Positions 26,044 through 34,455 of a stretch of 55,166 bases of DNA are shown here, piece after piece; position 1 is the stretch's first letter, and every line of letters begins with the position of its first letter. The stretch comes from Cupriavidus sp. D384 (GTDB taxonomy: Bacteria; Pseudomonadota; Gammaproteobacteria; Burkholderiales; Burkholderiaceae): assembly GCF_001652915.1 (NCBI RefSeq), contig NZ_BBQI01000002.1, positions 1 through 55,166 of the forward strand, in the 5' to 3' direction. The position numbers and the translations under genes are program-made. The notes below the pieces were generated by a model. It was not told where the DNA came from. It saw only the letters and a list, made by a program, of their open reading frames with translations, and searched no databases.

Positions 26044-26700
26044 TCAGCGATGCGTCTGCACCAGCCCGCGGCGCTGCGCTTCGAGGATGGCTTCCACGCG
26101 GCTGACCACGCCCAGATGGTCGAGGATGGCCGCCACGTGCACGCGCACGGTGTTTTCGGACAGCCCCAGGTGGTAGGCGATGACCTTGTTCGAACGCCCC
26201 AGGCTCAGTTGCGTCAGCACCTCCAGCTGGCGCGGCGTGAGCTGGCTGGGCTCGTAGGCCGGGGCAACGCCCGGGGCGCTGCCGTGCGCGCCGGGGCCGT
26301 ACCCGTTGCCGTCCGCCGGGAAATGCGTGCCGCCCGACAGGCAGCTGGCGATGGCGCGCTCGATATCGACCGCATCGGCCGACTTCGGCAGGAACCCGGC
26401 AATTTCGCGCCGGGAATCGGCGGGAATGGCGTCGATATGCGATGTGCCCGAGACAATCACGATACGCGCGGCGGCAAAGTGCCGGCGCAGGACCTTGATG
26501 CCTTCGATGCCGTTCAGGCCCGGCATCTGGATGTCCAGCAGCAGGATGTCCACAGGCTGGCTGGCGTGGGCCTGCACGGCCTCCATGACCGATCCCGCCT
26601 CGATGATCGACGCCACGCTGGGGCTGTCTGCCAGCAGCAGCTTCAGCCCGGTGCGGAACAGGGTGTGGTCATCGATCAGCAGGAGTCGGGCACGCGACAT
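26044..26700 (-). CDS. NarL/FixJ-type response regulator
   Basis: 218 residues. Receiver domain 1-125 with the acidic pair LLLIDDHTLF, phosphoacceptor Asp in LLLDIQMPGLNG, Thr/Ser in IVSGTS and Lys in FLPKSA. A Gly/Pro-rich linker of about 30 residues leads to a LuxR-type helix-turn-helix (LTPRQLEVLTQLSLGRSNKVIAYHLGLSENTVRVHVAAIL). Partner of the adjacent hybrid kinase. Start at 26700 is the first in-frame ATG before the receiver; extension to 26778 has no support. Confidence 0.9.
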   Translation of the reverse strand: MSRARLLLIDDHTLFRTGLKLLLADSPSVASIIEAGSVMEAVQAHASQPVDILLLDIQMPGLNGIEGIKVLRRHFAAARIVIVSGTSHIDAIPADSRREIAGFLPKSADAVDIERAIASCLSGGTHFPADGNGYGPGAHGSAPGVAPAYEPSQLTPRQLEVLTQLSLGRSNKVIAYHLGLSENTVRVHVAAILDHLGVVSRVEAILEAQRRGLVQTHR

Positions 26701-26918
26701 GGGAACACGCACAAAGTGCAGGGAGCGACATTGGGATCGATTGGACTGGATTCGACGCAGGTTGTCCATCGCCAGCATTGGGGGCGTGCCGGGTTGCGGC
26801 GGCGCCAGCCCATGTGATGGATAACGGCCTCTAGTCCGGAAAGATTATTGGCAGCGCAGTGGTGCGATGCCAGCATTTTCCCGTGGACGAATTCCGCGAC
26901 TTGTCCATACCACTTCTC

Positions 26919-26951
26919 ATACCCGCTCCTCCCGGCTGCGGGTATTTTTTT
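26919..26951 (+). terminator. Orphan plus-strand intrinsic terminator
   Basis: ATACCCGC (26919-26926) pairs with GCGGGTAT (26938-26945) and seven T's follow (26945-26951). Loop is UCCUCCCGGCU, rich in pyrimidines and able to pair with a ribosome-binding site. No plus-strand gene ends here: both neighbours are on the minus strand. Confidence 0.7.
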
Positions 26952-26969
26952 GTCCGGATGCCGGGCCGG

Positions 26970-27680
26970 TCAGACCGGAATCGACAGCGGCCCGGCGGTC
27001 ACGTCCCAGGTTGTCGCATCAAGGAACCAGCGGGCGGCGTGGGGGCCGTTCAGCACGCATTGTTCGCCCGACACGCGCAGCCAGTCGCCCTCGGGCAGGC
27101 CGAGCACCGGGGTATCCGGCGACAGCGTCGTGAATTCGGCCAGCCGCTGGTCGCGCGTCTCGCCACGGAAACCTTCGATTTCCAGGTTGTAGTAGTGCGG
27201 GTTGATCTGGAAGGGCACCAGGTTCAGTGCGTCGAAGCCGCCCGGGTCCACCACCGGCATGTCGTTGGTCGTGCGGATGGTCGGCGTGGCCAGGTTGGAC
27301 CCGGCGCTCCAGCCGATATAGCGCGCGGCGCCGCTGCGCACGCGGGCGGCCATCGGCGCCAGCAGGCCTTGGTGGCGCAGCACCTGCAGCAGGCGGAACG
27401 TATTGCCGCCGCCCACCACGATCAGCGTGGCGGCGTTGACCGCAGCCAGCGTATCGGCCTGCTCGTGCAGCGACTGCACCGAGATGCCGTTCTGTGCGAA
27501 GGCCTCGCGCACCTGGGCGGCGTAGCTGTCCCAGTCGCGCGTCACGCCCGCGTAAGGCACGAACAGGGCGTCGGTACGGCCATCGGCCAGTTCGGCGATG
27601 GCTTGGGCAGCATGAACGAGGTAACCCTCGTCCGAGGTCGAGTTGCTGAGCAGGAGCAGATCCATGTCGGGGTGTCGCAT
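26970..27680 (-). CDS. pepE: Peptidase E (alpha-aspartyl dipeptidase, S51)
   Basis: 236 residues, close to the family length of about 230. The nucleophile Ser sits in GWSAGSN after the strand-turn typical of this atypical Ser-His-Glu hydrolase fold, and the VGGGNTFRLLQVL block and DPGGFDALNLVPFQINPHY match the family. It cleaves dipeptides with N-terminal aspartate. The ATG at 27680 has AGGCGGAACT upstream; MDLLLLSN at 27665 is possible. Downstream of and in line with the phosphodiesterase gene (97-base gap). Confidence 0.9.
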   Translation of the reverse strand: MRHPDMDLLLLSNSTSDEGYLVHAAQAIAELADGRTDALFVPYAGVTRDWDSYAAQVREAFAQNGISVQSLHEQADTLAAVNAATLIVVGGGNTFRLLQVLRHQGLLAPMAARVRSGAARYIGWSAGSNLATPTIRTTNDMPVVDPGGFDALNLVPFQINPHYYNLEIEGFRGETRDQRLAEFTTLSPDTPVLGLPEGDWLRVSGEQCVLNGPHAARWFLDATTWDVTAGPLSIPV

Positions 27681-27776
27681 AGTTCCGCCTGGCGGAACGT
27701 TGGTCCGTAAATCGAGAGAAGCCGACAATGGTACGCCAATGGCATCGGCACGGGCACGGCGCGTGTGCCGGTGCCG

Positions 27777-28631
27777 TCAGTCGATCAGCCTGCCGTCCGC
27801 GTCGAAGAACGGATGCCGCGCCCCGTGGTCGCCGATGGCCGCCAGGTGCGTGACCAGCCCGTGTTGCGGGTGCCACCAGTGCAGCAGGTAGCCCGGCGGC
27901 TCCATGCGGAAGCACGATGGCGCCTGCGGGTCCAGGTCCAGCGCCACCTGGTGCGCGGGGCCCGGCGCGGTCATGGCGATGGTGCCGCCAAAGCGGCGCG
28001 TGATCTGCCGGTGCAGATGGCCGCAGATCACGCGTTCCACCTGCGGATGCCGGGCGATCACCGCTTCCAGGCTGGCCGCGTTTTCCAGCCCCTGCACGTC
28101 CATGTGGCCGATGCCGGTATGGAACGGTGGGTGGTGCAGCATGACCAGCGTGGGCTGCTGCGGCGCGGCGGACAGCGCCGCATCGAGCCAGGCCAGCCCA
28201 TCGGCATCGGCGCGGCCGCCGGGCTTGCCGGGCACGGTGCAATCGAACCCCACCAGCCGCAGCGGGCCGGCATCGACGGCGTAGTGCATCGGCGCCTCGC
28301 CGTCGCCGTTGGCGAACAGGTAGTCGTGATCGTGAAACACGCTGCGCAGCGATGTGCGGTGGTCGTGATTGCCGGGCAGCAGCTTTACCGGCATCGGCAG
28401 GCGCTGCAGGATATCGCGCAGGAAGCGGTACTCGTGGGCGTGGCCGAAGTCGACCAGATCGCCGGTGACCACGACGATATCGGGCAGTTGCGGGGCGGCC
28501 AGCAGCGTGTCGATGGCCGTATGCAGCGCACCGGCCGTGTCCACCATGCGGTACGACAGCTTGCCGCCGGCCTTGATATGCAGATCGGTCAGTTGCGCCA
28601 CCAGGTAGGGCATGGGGTTTGCGTGGGTCAT
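27777..28631 (-). CDS. GpdQ/CpdA-like metallophosphoesterase
   Basis: 284 residues with all metal motifs of class III cyclic-nucleotide/glycerophosphodiesterases: TDLH, GDLVD, GNHD, LHHPP and GHLH. The stretch GGKLSYRMVDT after the first motif resembles Enterobacter GpdQ, which hydrolyses glycerophosphodiesters, more than the short CpdA enzymes. It has no signal peptide, so it acts in the cytoplasm. Its ATG overlaps the TGA of the ABC ATPase (ATGA), so the two are translated together; this suggests the imported compound is a phosphodiester. Confidence 0.88.
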   Translation of the reverse strand: MTHANPMPYLVAQLTDLHIKAGGKLSYRMVDTAGALHTAIDTLLAAPQLPDIVVVTGDLVDFGHAHEYRFLRDILQRLPMPVKLLPGNHDHRTSLRSVFHDHDYLFANGDGEAPMHYAVDAGPLRLVGFDCTVPGKPGGRADADGLAWLDAALSAAPQQPTLVMLHHPPFHTGIGHMDVQGLENAASLEAVIARHPQVERVICGHLHRQITRRFGGTIAMTAPGPAHQVALDLDPQAPSCFRMEPPGYLLHWWHPQHGLVTHLAAIGDHGARHPFFDADGRLID

Positions 28632-29686
28632 GCTGCCTGGCAAAGCGTGATCAGGTGTTGGGTATCGATGCGCAGGCCTACGCGGGTGCCGGCGGCCCAT
28701 GCGTCGCGCCGCGCGGTATCGACGATCAGCGGCGCGGTGGCGCCCACATCGACCAGCAGGCGCGTGTGGTTGCCCAGGAACAGCGCGGTGACGACCGTGC
28801 CTTCCACATGGGCGTCGCCGGCATGCACCAGCGCCACGTCCTCGGGCCGGAACATCAGGCGGGCGGTGGATGTGATTGGCGCATCGTCGGGCGGCCCCAT
28901 CGGCACCGTGCCGCCCGGCACGCGCCAGCGGCCTGCTTCGGCCGTGCCCGGCAAATGGTTCATGGTGCCGATGAAGTCGGCCACGAACGCGTTGGCCGGC
29001 GCGCGGTAGATGTCCTGCGGCGTGCCGGCCTGGGCGATGCGGCCCTTGTCCATCACGATGATGCGGTCGCCCAGCGCCATGGCCTCGGCCTGGTCATGCG
29101 TGACGTACACGGCGGTGATATGCAGGCTGCGCAGCAGCTGGTTGATGTCGGCGCGCAGCGCGTCGCGCAGCTTGGCGTCGAGCGCGGTCAGCGGCTCGTC
29201 CAGCAGCAGCACGCGCGGCTGCACGGCAATGGCGCGTGCCAGCGCCACACGCTGGCGCTGGCCGCCCGACAGCTGGTCGATGCGGCGGTCGGCAAACGGC
29301 TCCAGATGCATCATCGCCAGCATCTCGTCCACACGGCGCTTGCGTGCGGCGCTGTCCACGCGGCGCACGCGCAGGCCATAGGCGATGTTCCCGGCCACGC
29401 TCATGTTTGGAAACAGCGCGTAGTTCTGGAACACCATGCCCACGCCGCGCTGCTCGATGGGCTGGTCGGTCACGCGTGCGTCGCCAAACCAGACCTCGCC
29501 ACCGGCATCGGGCTGCTCCAGCCCGGCGATGATGCGCAGCGTGGTGGTCTTGCCGCAGCCCGACGGCCCCAGCAGCACCACGGTCTCGCCGGCGCCGATA
29601 TCCAGGTCCAGCGGCTGCAGCGCCAGCGTGCCGTCCGCGAATGTCTTGGCGCACTGGCGCAGGCGGATGGGGGTGGGTTCATGCAT
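28628..29686 (-). CDS. ABC importer ATPase (PotA/FbpC type)
   Basis: 352 residues. Walker A GPSGCGKTTT, Q-loop QNYALFPN, signature LSGGQRQRVALARAI, Walker B LLLDEPLTALD, switch His in VTHDQAEAMAL, then a TOBE-like C-terminal domain (~250-352) usual for importers of spermidine, iron or phosphonate type. It overlaps the upstream permease by eight bases and the downstream phosphodiesterase by four. AGGAAG ribosome site before 29686. Confidence 0.93.
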   Translation of the reverse strand: MHEPTPIRLRQCAKTFADGTLALQPLDLDIGAGETVVLLGPSGCGKTTTLRIIAGLEQPDAGGEVWFGDARVTDQPIEQRGVGMVFQNYALFPNMSVAGNIAYGLRVRRVDSAARKRRVDEMLAMMHLEPFADRRIDQLSGGQRQRVALARAIAVQPRVLLLDEPLTALDAKLRDALRADINQLLRSLHITAVYVTHDQAEAMALGDRIIVMDKGRIAQAGTPQDIYRAPANAFVADFIGTMNHLPGTAEAGRWRVPGGTVPMGPPDDAPITSTARLMFRPEDVALVHAGDAHVEGTVVTALFLGNHTRLLVDVGATAPLIVDTARRDAWAAGTRVGLRIDTQHLITLCQAA

Positions 29687-30584
29687 GGCGGCTTCCTGGA
29701 ACGGTGGAGGCGTTGGGGACGGCGGGGACGGTCTGGGACAGGGCCGCAGGTGCGTCCGGGGCGGGTTCGGCAACCGGCGCGTGGCGGCGCGTGCGCGCCC
29801 CCAATGCGCTGACCGCCTGCATGAACACCAGCAACGGAATGATCATGACGAAGAACACGATGGTGTAGGCAGAGCCGATTTCGAGCCGCATCGACGCGTA
29901 GCTGTCGGCCAGGCCCACGGGCAGCGTCTGCGTGGTGGGCGTGTGCAGCATCCAGGTCAGGTTGAATTCGCCCACCGACAGCGTCACCACCATCAGCGCG
30001 CCGGCCAGGATGCCCTGGCGGCAGTTTGGCAGCACCACCGTGAAAAAGCGTTGCAGGCGGGTGGCGCCCAGGCTCGCGGCGGCGTCTTCGAGCGTGCGGA
30101 TGTCGATGGCCGACAGGATCGCCAGCACCGCCCGCACCATGAACGGCAGCGTGAACACCACATGGCCGATCAGGATGAACACCCAGCTCGTACGCAGGCC
30201 CTGCCAGCTGCCGTAGAGCAGGATCAGGCCCAGCGCCGTGGCCAGCCCGGGCAGCGCCACGGGCAGCATCAGCAGTTCCTCGATCAGCCGCGTCACGCGG
30301 TTGCGCCGCAGCGCCATGTAGTAGGCGGCGGGCACGCCAATCACCAGCGTGCAGGCCACGCAGGCCAGCGCGATGCCCAGCGACAGGAAGATGGTGTTGC
30401 GGTAGAGCGACCAGACTTCTTCCAGCCAGCGCGTGGTCAGCCCGCTCGACAGGCCGACGAAGATGTTGTTGGTCAGGCCGGCCAGCACGGACAGCACCAC
30501 GGGCACGGTCATGAAGGCGCAGACCAGCAGGGTCAGCGTCAGTTGCAGCCAGTAGCCGGCGCGGCGGGGTTGGGCGGTGCGCAT
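29679..30584 (-). CDS. ABC importer permease 2
   Basis: 301 residues, about six membrane helices, with the cytoplasmic EAA loop EDAAASLGATRLQRFFTVVLP that contacts the ATPase. The last 45 residues form an unusual Ala/Pro-rich cytoplasmic tail (PVAEPAPDAPAALSQT). It forms the channel together with permease 1, whose stop is 10 bases upstream. Confidence 0.9.
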   Translation of the reverse strand: MRTAQPRRAGYWLQLTLTLLVCAFMTVPVVLSVLAGLTNNIFVGLSSGLTTRWLEEVWSLYRNTIFLSLGIALACVACTLVIGVPAAYYMALRRNRVTRLIEELLMLPVALPGLATALGLILLYGSWQGLRTSWVFILIGHVVFTLPFMVRAVLAILSAIDIRTLEDAAASLGATRLQRFFTVVLPNCRQGILAGALMVVTLSVGEFNLTWMLHTPTTQTLPVGLADSYASMRLEIGSAYTIVFFVMIIPLLVFMQAVSALGARTRRHAPVAEPAPDAPAALSQTVPAVPNASTVPGSRHA

Positions 30585-30594
30585 GCGGCGGTCC

Positions 30595-31413
30595 TCAGGC
30601 AGTGGCGGCGACCGTATCGCCGGAATACCAGCGCGCCAGCGCCAGCAGGGCCCAGGTCACCACGCCAAGCAGGATCGACAGCGCGGCGGCCATGCCGAAG
30701 TTGGCGTAGTTGGTGAACTCGTTGTAGATCGTCAGCGGCAGCACGTCGAGCTGCGTGGCAAGCGTAAAGGCCGTGCCGAACGCACCCATGCTGGTGGCAA
30801 AGCAGATCGCGCCGCTGGACAGCATGGCCGGCATCAGCGCGGGCAGCATCACGTCGCGCACCACACGCCAGGGGCTGGCCCCGAGCGAGCGCGCGGCTTC
30901 CTCCAGAGTGGGGTCGAGCTTTTCCACGGCGGCCATCACGGTCAGGATCACGCGCGGAATCGAGAAATACAGATAGCCGACGAACAGCCCGGCCAGCCCG
31001 TAGGCAAAGGTCCAGCGCTCGCCGGCCAGCAGGTCGCCAATGCTTGCCAGCAGGCCATTGCGGCCGCCGAGCATGATGACCATGAAGCCGATCACCACGC
31101 CGGGAAACGCCAGCGGAAAGGTCAGCATCGCCACCAGCACCGGCTTGCCGGGCACCGGGTGGCGTTGCAGGAAGGTGCCGGCGATGCCTGCGATCACCAG
31201 CGTCGCCAGCGTGACCAGTGCCGACAGCACCACGGTCACCATCAGGCTGTGCAGGTAGCGGGCACTGGTGAGCACGGTCCAGTAGACCCCCGCGCCGTCC
31301 CTGCCGGTCAGGCTGACTTCGATCAGCCGGGCCATCGGCAGGCAGAAGAACGCCAGGAACACGAGCAGCGCGGGCAGCGCGAACAGGAACAGGGCGGGGG
31401 ATCGCTGGGTCAT
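30595..31413 (-). CDS. ABC importer permease 1
   Basis: 272 residues with six predicted helices and the EAA loop LEEAARSLGASPWRVVRDVMLP. The start at 31413 (MTQRSPALFLFALPALLVF) is the first codon before the first helix; the longer frame into the binding-protein gene is rejected. Gap of 23 bases to the binding-protein stop; part of the same transcript. Confidence 0.9.
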   Translation of the reverse strand: MTQRSPALFLFALPALLVFLAFFCLPMARLIEVSLTGRDGAGVYWTVLTSARYLHSLMVTVVLSALVTLATLVIAGIAGTFLQRHPVPGKPVLVAMLTFPLAFPGVVIGFMVIMLGGRNGLLASIGDLLAGERWTFAYGLAGLFVGYLYFSIPRVILTVMAAVEKLDPTLEEAARSLGASPWRVVRDVMLPALMPAMLSSGAICFATSMGAFGTAFTLATQLDVLPLTIYNEFTNYANFGMAAALSILLGVVTWALLALARWYSGDTVAATA

Positions 31414-31436
31414 GGTGCGGGGCGCGGGCCGGGGGC

Positions 31437-32471
31437 CTAGCGCACTTCCTTCAGGTACTGGTCGCTGAACGCCTTCTGCGACTGGGCCATCTTGCCGAAG
31501 TCCACCGGCTTGGCGCGCGCGTAGTCGGCGGCGGGCAGGAAGCGCGACTGCACTTCGGCCGGCATCGGCACGTTGCGCACCGGACGCAGGTAGGCGTTGG
31601 CCCACAGCGCCTGGCCCTGGTCGGACAGCACGAAGTCCAGCACCTTGCGGCCATCGGCAGCGTGCGGCGCGTTGTTCACCAGGCTCATCACGTACGGCAC
31701 CACCAGCGTGCCTTCCTTCGGGATCACGAAGGCCACGTTGGCGCGGTCCTTGTACTTGGCCCGGTAGGCGTTGAAGTCATAGTCCAGCAGGATGGGGATC
31801 TCGCCGGACAGCACGCGCGCATAGGCGGTCTGCTTCGGCACGATGGGCTGGTTCTTCTGCAGGTCGCGGAAGTACTTGAAGGCCGGCCCGAAGTTGTCCA
31901 GCGAACCGCCCATGGCCTGGTTCACGGCCACGGCGCCCACATAGCCGACAAAGGCGCTGGCCGGGTCGAGATAGCCCACCAGGCCCTTGTATTCGGGCTT
32001 GAGCAGATCGGCCCATGACTGCGGCACGGGCTTGCCGCGCAGCGCGTCGACGTTGACCATGAAGCCCAGCGTGCCCGAGTGGATGGCAAACCAGTTGCCC
32101 TGCGGGTCCTTCAGGCCGTCGGGGATATCGTTCCAGTGGGCCGGCTTGTACGGCTGCGTCACGCCATCGGCCTTGGCCTGGATGCCGAAGGTCACACCCA
32201 GGTAGGTCACGTCGGCCACCGGCGCGGCCTTTTCGGCCACCAGTTGCGCCAGCGACTGGCCCGAGTTCTTGTTGTCGAACGGCACGGTGACGCCGGTCTT
32301 TTCCTTGATCGCGCGGATCTGCGCGGCCCAGTCGGCCCATTCGGGCGGGCAGTTGTAGCAGATGGCGGTCTGTGCGGCGGCGCCCTGGCTGAAGGCGGCG
32401 AAGGTGGTGGCGACAGCGGCGGCGGTGGCCAGCCAGCGCAGCGGACGGCGCCAGAAGGATTGCGTCGACAT
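31437..32471 (-). CDS. ABC importer periplasmic binding protein
   Basis: 344 residues with a signal peptide (cleaved after GAAAQT, about residue 34). It belongs to the bacterial extracellular solute-binding family 1/6 group used by AfuA, PotD and the phosphonate proteins PhnS/AepX. The mature N-terminus ICYNCPPEW holds two Cys, probably a disulfide. The ligand cannot be read from sequence; the coupled phosphodiesterase points to a phosphodiester such as glycerophosphocholine. GGGAG lies 8-12 bases before the ATG, and four 8-bp repeats lie just upstream. Confidence 0.88.
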   Translation of the reverse strand: MSTQSFWRRPLRWLATAAAVATTFAAFSQGAAAQTAICYNCPPEWADWAAQIRAIKEKTGVTVPFDNKNSGQSLAQLVAEKAAPVADVTYLGVTFGIQAKADGVTQPYKPAHWNDIPDGLKDPQGNWFAIHSGTLGFMVNVDALRGKPVPQSWADLLKPEYKGLVGYLDPASAFVGYVGAVAVNQAMGGSLDNFGPAFKYFRDLQKNQPIVPKQTAYARVLSGEIPILLDYDFNAYRAKYKDRANVAFVIPKEGTLVVPYVMSLVNNAPHAADGRKVLDFVLSDQGQALWANAYLRPVRNVPMPAEVQSRFLPAADYARAKPVDFGKMAQSQKAFSDQYLKEVR

Positions 32472-32490
32472 GTAAGGCTCCCTGGTTAGG

Positions 32491-32522
32491 TCAGTCGGTC
32501 AGTCGGTCAGTCGGTCAGTCGG
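32491..32522. repeat. Four tandem copies of an 8-base unit
   Basis: TCAGTCGG repeated exactly four times, followed by degenerate copies (TGGTCGGTCGG). It fills half of the 63-base space between the LacI stop and the binding-protein start, 20-51 bases before that ATG, so copy-number changes would alter the leader or promoter spacing. Confidence 0.9.
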
Positions 32523-32534
32523 TGGTCGGTCGGA

Positions 32535-33623
32535 TCAGGCAGGAACTGCGGGCGCGCTGACGGTGCCCTCGATACGTAGTGCGTGCGGCAACAGCGTGGC
32601 GTGGCCGTCGGCACCGGCCGAGCCAACATCCAGCCGGTGCAGCAACTGGGTGATGGCCTGCGTGCCGATATTGGCGTTGGGCTGGATCACGGTGGCAAGC
32701 GGCGGTTCCACCAGCGCACCCAGCGCGATACCGTCGTAACCCAGCACCGACACATCGCGCGGCACGCGCAGGCCCAGGCGCTTGAGATCGGAAATCACGC
32801 CGATGGCGAGCAGGTCGTTGGTGCAGAAGAACGCGGTGGGGGCGTCGGCCTGGGCCATCAGTGCCCGGATCTGGGGCGCGTTGCTGGCCGTGTGGGACGG
32901 CAGGTTGACCGGATCGCGTATCGGCAGGCCATGGGCGCGCATGGCATCGGCATAGCCGGCAAAGCGTTGCCGGGCACGGTCTGACGCGGTAAAGGCGCCC
33001 GAAATCACGGCGATGCGCCGGTGGCCGGCCGCGATCAGCGCGTTGACGCCCTGGCAGGCGCTGGTCTGGTTGTCCACCGAGACCGAGTGCCGGCCGCGCT
33101 CGGCAATCTCGCGCGACACCTGGTTGTAGGCCAGCACATAAGGCACCGATTCCTGGTCGAGCTGGTCCAGCACGGTGCTGTCGCCGGCATCGGCCACGGT
33201 CAGCACCATGCCGTCGACGCGGTGGCGCAACAGGTATTCGATGCGCTCCCTTTCGCGGGCCGGATCGTAGTTGCTGGTGACCAGCATCAGGGAGTAGCCT
33301 GCTGCCATGGCCGATTCTTCAATTCCGCGCCAGCACTCGGCGAACACCGCGTTGTCCAGCGTCGGCAGCATGACGCCAACGATGCGCGTGCGCTGCGCGC
33401 GCAGCTTGGCGCCCAGCAGGTTGGGGCGGAACGACAGCCGCCGCGCGGCCTCGTGCACGCGCTGGGCGGTGGCCTCGCGCACCAGTTGCGGATGGCTGAA
33501 GACGCGCGATGCGGTGGCCAGCGACACCTTGGCGGCCAGCGCGACATCGGCCAGCGTCACGCCCTGGCCAGGTTCGGCAGAAGCCAGGCGGGGCGGCAGG
33601 GCGGCGCGGCGGGATGTGGGCAT
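32535..33623 (-). CDS. LacI-family repressor of the ABC/phosphodiesterase operon
   Basis: 362 residues. N-terminal helix-turn-helix with hinge helix (VTLADVALAAKVSLATASRVF, then NLLGAKLRAQRTRIVGVM), followed by a periplasmic-binding-type ligand domain (70-345). The preceding 20 residues are an extra basic/Pro-rich leader. GAGGAA ribosome site before 33623. Being the first gene in the run, with a perfect palindrome 30 bases upstream, it probably represses itself and the transporter until ligand binds. Confidence 0.92.
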   Translation of the reverse strand: MPTSRRAALPPRLASAEPGQGVTLADVALAAKVSLATASRVFSHPQLVREATAQRVHEAARRLSFRPNLLGAKLRAQRTRIVGVMLPTLDNAVFAECWRGIEESAMAAGYSLMLVTSNYDPARERERIEYLLRHRVDGMVLTVADAGDSTVLDQLDQESVPYVLAYNQVSREIAERGRHSVSVDNQTSACQGVNALIAAGHRRIAVISGAFTASDRARQRFAGYADAMRAHGLPIRDPVNLPSHTASNAPQIRALMAQADAPTAFFCTNDLLAIGVISDLKRLGLRVPRDVSVLGYDGIALGALVEPPLATVIQPNANIGTQAITQLLHRLDVGSAGADGHATLLPHALRIEGTVSAPAVPA

Positions 33624-33643
33624 GCATTCCTCATCTGATGGCG

Positions 33644-33675
33644 CACTTCAGGATGAAAACGTTTTCATTGAAGTG
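33644..33675. promoter_or_regulatory. LacI-type operator, nested palindrome
   Basis: ATGAAAACGTTTTCAT (33653-33668) is a perfect 16-bp palindrome with the central CG typical of LacI/GalR sites. Flanking CACTTCA (33644-33650) and TGAAGTG (33669-33675) extend the symmetry. It lies 21-52 bases upstream of the LacI ATG. Confidence 0.85.
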
Positions 33676-33744
33676 CCGAAAAATCAGGCGTCAAGGAATA
33701 TTTGCGCTGCGCTGCGGCAAAACCGCCTACGCAGGCTCCCGCGC

Positions 33745-33793
33745 CTGTCATCGTCGCGCATTGTCACGGGGCTCTGTGACGGGACGATGACAG
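33745..33793. other. 49-base nested hairpin
   Basis: Outer arms CTGTCATCGTC and GACGATGACAG (11 bp, perfect) enclose an inner GTCAC/GTGAC stem. It starts 26 bases past the stop of the minus-strand lumazine-binding-like gene. No T-run; it may act as a 3'-end or transcript-stabilising structure, or be a mobile palindromic repeat. Confidence 0.65.
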
Positions 33794-33818
33794 GGCGGTG
33801 CCGATCCTGGCGGGGTGC

Positions 33819-34202
33819 TTACTTCGTCTTGGGAGCCGCGCTGAACGTCTTGTTGGCGATCTTCCACACGCCGTCGATCTGCAGCAGGTTCATATAGTCG
33901 GTGAACGTCACCTCGGGGTAGTCCAGCACGATCTTGGCCGTGGCGGCGTTGCCCACCACGTCGAAGCTGGCGATATGGCGACGGCGCTGGGCCTCGTCGG
34001 GCTGCGGCTGGCCCTGGAAGCGCTTCGAGAATTCGTCCACCGTCAGCGAATGCAGGGCGCCGTCGCGGAACGAAATGATGCGGGCATCGGCGTGGAACGC
34101 CTGGAAGATGTACTCGGCCTTGCCCGTGCGATGGGCTTCCAGATACTGCTCGAGCGGTGCCAGTGCGGGAATGTGCTGCGAGGTGGCGGCGTGTGCGGTC
34201 AT
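33819..34202 (-). CDS. NTF2-like (putative lumazine-binding) protein
   Basis: 127 residues of the SnoaL/NTF2 cone fold, closest in pattern to the 'putative lumazine-binding' group: YLEAHRTGKAEYIFQAFHADARI, FRDGALHSLTVDEF, YPEVTFTDYMNLLQIDGVWKIANKTF. Function unknown; such proteins may bind small ligands or act as minor isomerases. Start at 34202 follows GGAGG at correct spacing. Divergent from the DUF1800 lipoprotein gene. Confidence 0.85.
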   Translation of the reverse strand: MTAHAATSQHIPALAPLEQYLEAHRTGKAEYIFQAFHADARIISFRDGALHSLTVDEFSKRFQGQPQPDEAQRRRHIASFDVVGNAATAKIVLDYPEVTFTDYMNLLQIDGVWKIANKTFSAAPKTK

Positions 34203-34455
34203 GTCTGTCCTCCGTGATGATTCTGGTTGAGCCTGGCCCGGGGCGGTTCGCCCGGGCTGGTTGCGTCGTTCATTGTATCCGTAAATTGTATGCAAAATAG
34301 ATTAGCGGATGTTCGTGCGGCCCGGCGGGAAAGTTTTGGTAACAGTCTCCGGGGGTGGGGCGGTCAACCAAGCGGCGCGCCAGACGTCAAACCGGCATTC
34401 CGTCACGCGATGTGCACGCAAGACGCCCGGCGCACGACAAAGGGGGCAGGGGCCT
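34203..34455. promoter_or_regulatory. Divergent promoter region, NTF2-like and DUF1800 genes
   Basis: About 250 bases without a gene. The AT-rich centre (34270-34310) holds two direct copies of ATTGTATSC spaced by 14 bases, the second being TTGTATGCAA, close to GntR-type operators. A plausible control site for both genes; no certain -10/-35 pair was placed. Confidence 0.35.

Noticed and set aside
32491..32522. Octamer array as a CRISPR-like repeat
   Set aside because: Units abut without spacers and are only 8 bases long; it is a simple tandem repeat.
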